From: Lawsonibacter sp. | Lineage (GTDB): Bacteria; Bacillota; Clostridia; Oscillospirales; Oscillospiraceae | Direction of reading: 5' to 3' | NCBI GenBank assembly: GCA_022798155.1 | Contig: JAAWLY010000107.1 | Location: 1 to 7,492, forward strand | Length of the DNA: 7,492 bases | Part shown: in pieces, positions 5,180 through 7,492 of the stretch | Layout: each line of letters opens with the position of its first letter | How positions within the stretch are numbered: the first letter of the stretch is position 1 | Program-made: the position numbers and the translations under genes | Notes under the pieces: generated by a model | Told to the model about the DNA's origin: nothing | Databases searched by the model: none | What the model saw: only the letters and a program-made list of their open reading frames with translations

Positions 5180-5719
5180 TTAGTAGTGGATGCCGCCGCG
5201 CACCTTGTCGGCCGCCTCTTTGCCGGCCAGGGTCTCTACCAGGGCCAGCCCAAAGTCGAAGGCAGAGCCTGCGGCCCGGCCGGTGATGATTTTTCCGTCG
5301 GTTACCACTCCCTGGTCCTTCTGGACCAGAGCGCCGGTGAGCTTGTCCTCCATACCGGGGTAGCACACGGCCTTTTTGCCCTGGAGCAGGCCCCACTTGC
5401 CAAGCAGCGTGGGGGCGGCGCAGATGGCGGCCAACCAGATGTCCCGCTCGGCGGCCTGGCGCACCAGTTTCTCCACCGCGTATTCAGACTCCAGATTGTG
5501 GACGCCCATGCCCCCTCCGGGCAGGACGATCATGTCCGCCTGGTCCAGCTTCACCTGGGTCATGGCGCAGTCAACCTTGACCGCGATACCGTGGCCGCCT
5601 GGGGCAAACACACCCAGAACACCCACCAGGGCCGTCTCAATTCCCGCCCGGCGCAGCAGGTCGGCGGGCACCAGAGCCTCCGCCTCTTCAAAGCCGGGAG
5701 CCAATAGAATGTATACCAT
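5180..5719 (-). CDS. DJ-1/PfpI family protein
   Basis: A 179-residue single-domain flavodoxin-like protein of the DJ-1/YajL/ThiJ group, about the usual length. The opening MVYILLAPGFEEAEALVPAD holds the conserved acid E14, equivalent to human DJ-1 E18. VLPGGGMG (65-72) and the nucleophile elbow AAICAAPTLLG (97-107, Cys100) follow, then VTDGKIITGRAAGSAFDF (139-156). The residue aligning with human His126 is Tyr120 (YPGMEDKL), so there is no classic Cys-His pair. Family members are linked to oxidative stress, glyoxalase-like or amidase activities; which applies here cannot be told. AGGAGG 7 bases before the ATG is an ideal ribosome site. It is the last gene of the glycosyltransferase-gtrA run, 32 bases after gtrA, with no evident functional tie to them. 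Confidence 0.9.
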   Translation of the reverse strand: MVYILLAPGFEEAEALVPADLLRRAGIETALVGVLGVFAPGGHGIAVKVDCAMTQVKLDQADMIVLPGGGMGVHNLESEYAVEKLVRQAAERDIWLAAICAAPTLLGKWGLLQGKKAVCYPGMEDKLTGALVQKDQGVVTDGKIITGRAAGSAFDFGLALVETLAGKEAADKVRGGIHY

Positions 5720-5751
5720 AGTAATTCCTCCTAACTATAACCTGGCCCGCC

Positions 5752-6189
5752 TTACCGCTGGCGGAAGGCGAAAAACCGCTGTCCAAAATAGTTGAGCACC
5801 ACAAACAATCCGGAGCCGGCCAGCATCGTCAGGTTGCCCTGGAGCTGCCCGTCCAGGCCCATGCCGCCCAGCACCCAGCCCACCGCCGGCCTGGCCAGGC
5901 CGTAGGCCGCCAGATAGCACACCGAGATGTTGACAATAAACCGGACCACCACCCCGGCGCCCTTCTCCCGATTTTGAAAGGTGAAATGTTTGTTTAAAAA
6001 GAAGCTGACAATGCTGCCTGCCACATAGTTGGCCGCGGAGGAAATCCAGTAGCCCCCGTCCCCCCAGGCATGGAGTCCGGCCAGGTTATACAGCCCGAAC
6101 ATGACCCCGCAGCCCACCAAGGTGTTGACCACCCCCACCAGCAGGAAGCGGAACATGGTGGGGTCAAAGAGTTTTCTCAGCTTGTCCAC
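5752..6189 (-). CDS. GtrA family membrane protein, putative polyprenyl-phosphate-sugar flippase
   Basis: A 145-residue protein with four predicted membrane helices (about 12-34, 46-66, 79-100, 117-137) and very short loops, as in PF04138. Family landmarks are FRFLLVGVVNTLVG (13-26), FFLNKHFTFQ (63-72) and NYFGQRFFAFR (133-143). GtrA proteins are thought to move undecaprenyl-phosphate-linked sugar across the membrane after a GtrB-type enzyme makes it. Here the GtrB-like gene lies immediately upstream and overlaps it by 26 bases, strongly suggesting a pair. The start is GTG at 6189, preceded by GGAGGAG at 9 bases; the nearest in-frame ATG (residue 12) would cut into the first helix. DJ-1 follows after 32 bases. 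The fold and family are firm; the flippase role is from the family, not shown here. Confidence 0.9.
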   Translation of the reverse strand: MDKLRKLFDPTMFRFLLVGVVNTLVGCGVMFGLYNLAGLHAWGDGGYWISSAANYVAGSIVSFFLNKHFTFQNREKGAGVVVRFIVNISVCYLAAYGLARPAVGWVLGGMGLDGQLQGNLTMLAGSGLFVVLNYFGQRFFAFRQR

Positions 6190-7135
6190 GCTCTTTCTCT
6201 CCTCCGCAGCGCTCAGACAGGATATACCGGGGCCGGTCCTTCAGCTCCTCATAAATTTTTCCGATGTAGTAGCCGATGATCCCCAGGCACACCATCAGGC
6301 CGCTGCCAATAAGCAGCTGGAGCAGGATGACCGTGGTAAAGCCTTCCAGCGCCCGGCCGGTAAACTTCTGCCACAGGGACCAGATACCCAGCCCCAACGA
6401 GCAGAGAAACACCACCACCCCCATCAGGGTTACCAGCTGGAGAGGGGCCGCGGAAAAGGCGGCGATATTGGTCACAGCGTAGCGCACCAGGCTGCGGACC
6501 GACCACTTGGACTGGCCCTCCAGCCGGGGCTGGACCTCAAACTCCACTTGAGCGGTGGAAAAACCGATCCAGGAGGACAGGGCCCGGAAAAAGGCGTTTT
6601 TCTCCCGCATGGCCAGCAGGGTGTCCACCGCCCGCCGGTCCAGCAGCTTGAAGTCGGAGGCCTTGGACATATCCACCCCCATGGCTCCGCTGATGGCGGA
6701 GTAGAAGGTTCTGGCCGCCAGGGTGTGCAGGGGGTTCTCCTTCCCCCGGCTGACCTTAACGCCCTCTACCACCTGATAGCCCTCCTGCCACAGCCGGTAC
6801 ATCTCCACCACCTTCTCCGGCGGGTGCTGCAAGTCGCAGTCCATCACCGCCGCGCAGTCTCCCCGGGCCTGGGCCAGACCGGCAAAGATGGCCGCCTCCT
6901 TCCCGAAGTTCCGGGAGAAGCGCACCCCCCGCACCTGGGAAAACCGGGCCGCCTGGGCCTGGATGGCGGCCCAGGTGCCGTCTCTGGAGCCGTCGTCCAC
7001 AAAGAGCAGTTCATGGGCAATGCCCGCCTGGGCCAGCAGGGCGGACACCATCTCCGCCGCCCGGGGGACAGAGGCTTCTTCGTTGCAGGAAGGGAGGATC
7101 ACCGACAACAGCCCCTGTCTCTTCTCATCGTCCAT
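6164..7135 (-). CDS. Family 2 glycosyltransferase, GtrB/CsbB-like polyprenyl-phosphate type
   Basis: A 323-residue GT2 enzyme expected to transfer a sugar (often glucose or GlcNAc) from a nucleotide donor to undecaprenyl phosphate on the inner membrane face. The N-terminus LSVILPSCNEEASV and FVDDGSRDGT (45-54) form the nucleotide site. The metal-binding DxD is D99-C-D101 in MDCDLQHPPE. NFGKEAA (76-82), SDFKLLDR (160-167) and GQSKWS (207-212) are typical of the DPM1-like bacterial branch. Two membrane helices (about 228-254 and 267-292) are followed by a charged tail, the usual GtrB/CsbB layout and length. The ATG at 7135 has AGGAG 9 bases upstream, next to the stop of the preceding gene (gap 5 bases). 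It overlaps gtrA by 26 bases. The sugar cannot be read from the sequence. Confidence 0.92.
   Translation of the reverse strand: MDDEKRQGLLSVILPSCNEEASVPRAAEMVSALLAQAGIAHELLFVDDGSRDGTWAAIQAQAARFSQVRGVRFSRNFGKEAAIFAGLAQARGDCAAVMDCDLQHPPEKVVEMYRLWQEGYQVVEGVKVSRGKENPLHTLAARTFYSAISGAMGVDMSKASDFKLLDRRAVDTLLAMREKNAFFRALSSWIGFSTAQVEFEVQPRLEGQSKWSVRSLVRYAVTNIAAFSAAPLQLVTLMGVVVFLCSLGLGIWSLWQKFTGRALEGFTTVILLQLLIGSGLMVCLGIIGYYIGKIYEELKDRPRYILSERCGGEKERGQAEKTL
6199..6205 (-). promoter_or_regulatory. Ribosome binding site supporting the GTG start of gtrA
   Basis: The minus strand reads GGAGGAG nine bases before the GTG at 6189, inside the coding region of the upstream glycosyltransferase. There is no ATG near enough to use it, so the rare start codon is preferred and the two genes are probably translationally coupled. 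Confidence 0.75.
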
Positions 7136-7140
7136 TGGTT

Positions 7141-7492
7141 CTATCTCCTGTTCTCATAGGCAATCTCAAAGTCTGACTTGGGGGTGTACTCCTCCTGGAG
7201 CTTCACCACCACCCGGCCGTTCAGCAGTGCCACGCTGCCCTGGGCGGGGTAGAGGGGCATAGCCTGGAACTCCGGCGTTCCGGCGATGGAAATCATGGTC
7301 TCCTCCTCCGGCTCCTCCACCGGGATATTGAGCCAGTCCCGCAGATAGTAGTAAATGTGCTTGTTCAGGGTGAGCACCGTGCCCGAGGGGACGCTGTAGT
7401 GGTCCACCTGGGCGAAGCTCTCTACATAGCCCGCCAGCTGCTCCATGGGGACGGCGCCGATGATGGCCGCCTCACTGGGGGTGATGGTCATA
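7141..7492 (-). CDS. C-terminal part of an unrecognised protein, cut by window edge
   Basis: The last 116 codons of a minus-strand gene that runs off the window; the ATG at 7491 may be internal. I do not recognise it. The segment has no membrane helix and no Cys. It contains an acidic linker (VEEPEEE, about 58-64) between an Ile/Tyr-rich part (TLNKHIYYYLRDWLNIP, 41-57) and a strand-rich end (MISIAGTPEFQAM, SVALLNGRVVVKLQEEY). It ends in a basic ENRR five bases before the glycosyltransferase start, so it is almost surely the preceding gene of the same operon. In Gtr-type clusters the third partner is often a large membrane glycosyltransferase; this could be the outer domain of one, but nothing visible proves it. 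Confidence 0.7.
   Translation of the reverse strand, partial: MTITPSEAAIIGAVPMEQLAGYVESFAQVDHYSVPSGTVLTLNKHIYYYLRDWLNIPVEEPEEETMISIAGTPEFQAMPLYPAQGSVALLNGRVVVKLQEEYTPKSDFEIAYENRR

Noticed and set aside
6101..7159. Plus-strand open frame of 352 codons opposite the glycosyltransferase
   Set aside because: It is antisense to two recognised genes, rich in His, Gln, Pro and Gly, and without any domain, as expected for a GC-rich shadow frame.

Overview
The window is a compact, high-GC stretch (about 65% G+C where I counted it) that looks like a chromosome of a gut-type clostridium, probably Oscillospiraceae (Flavonifractor/Lawsonibacter/Intestinimonas-like). The evidence is Gram-positive style AGGAGG ribosome sites, an mltG-trhP gene order like the Bacillus yrrL-yrrO cluster, a firmicute-type PF06262 metallopeptidase, a DUF6487 zinc-ribbon gene, and a promoter-like site matching the sporulation sigma-K consensus. 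The taxonomic placement is inference. Nearly every base is in a gene or a short regulatory gap; no tRNA, rRNA, CRISPR array or insertion sequence was seen.

Layout. (1) 2-367, plus strand: the C-terminal four fifths of nrdR, closed by a strong terminator at 370-400. (2) 1373-4816, minus strand: mltG, then trhP (peptidase U32 family), then three small ORFs (an unrecognised AT-rich cysteine protein, a PF06262 metallopeptidase, a DUF6487 zinc-ribbon protein). A two-hairpin element at 1311-1372 separates these from gluQ, which runs the same way and meets nrdR tail to tail. (3) 4853-5102, plus strand: divergent from mltG, a 55-codon gene for a cysteine- and glycine-rich miniprotein, preceded by a sigma-K-like promoter. 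(4) 5180-7492, minus strand: the end of an unrecognised gene, then a GtrB/CsbB-like polyprenyl-phosphate glycosyltransferase, GtrA and a DJ-1/PfpI protein, packed as an operon.

How the genes fit together. mltG and trhP form a conserved pairing of peptidoglycan synthesis with tRNA wobble-base hydroxylation. GluQ, in the same direction, is also a tRNA wobble-base modifier, acting on queuosine of tRNA-Asp. The glycosyltransferase/GtrA pair supplies lipid-linked sugar for envelope decoration. The most intriguing item is the miniprotein: 11 of 55 residues are Cys, there is a 7-residue Cys-Gly-Cys-Gly repeat and a short hydrophobic segment, and the promoter-like site suggests late mother-cell expression, as for a spore-coat component. 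The AT-rich 112-codon gene at 1988-2326 is the clearest compositional outlier.
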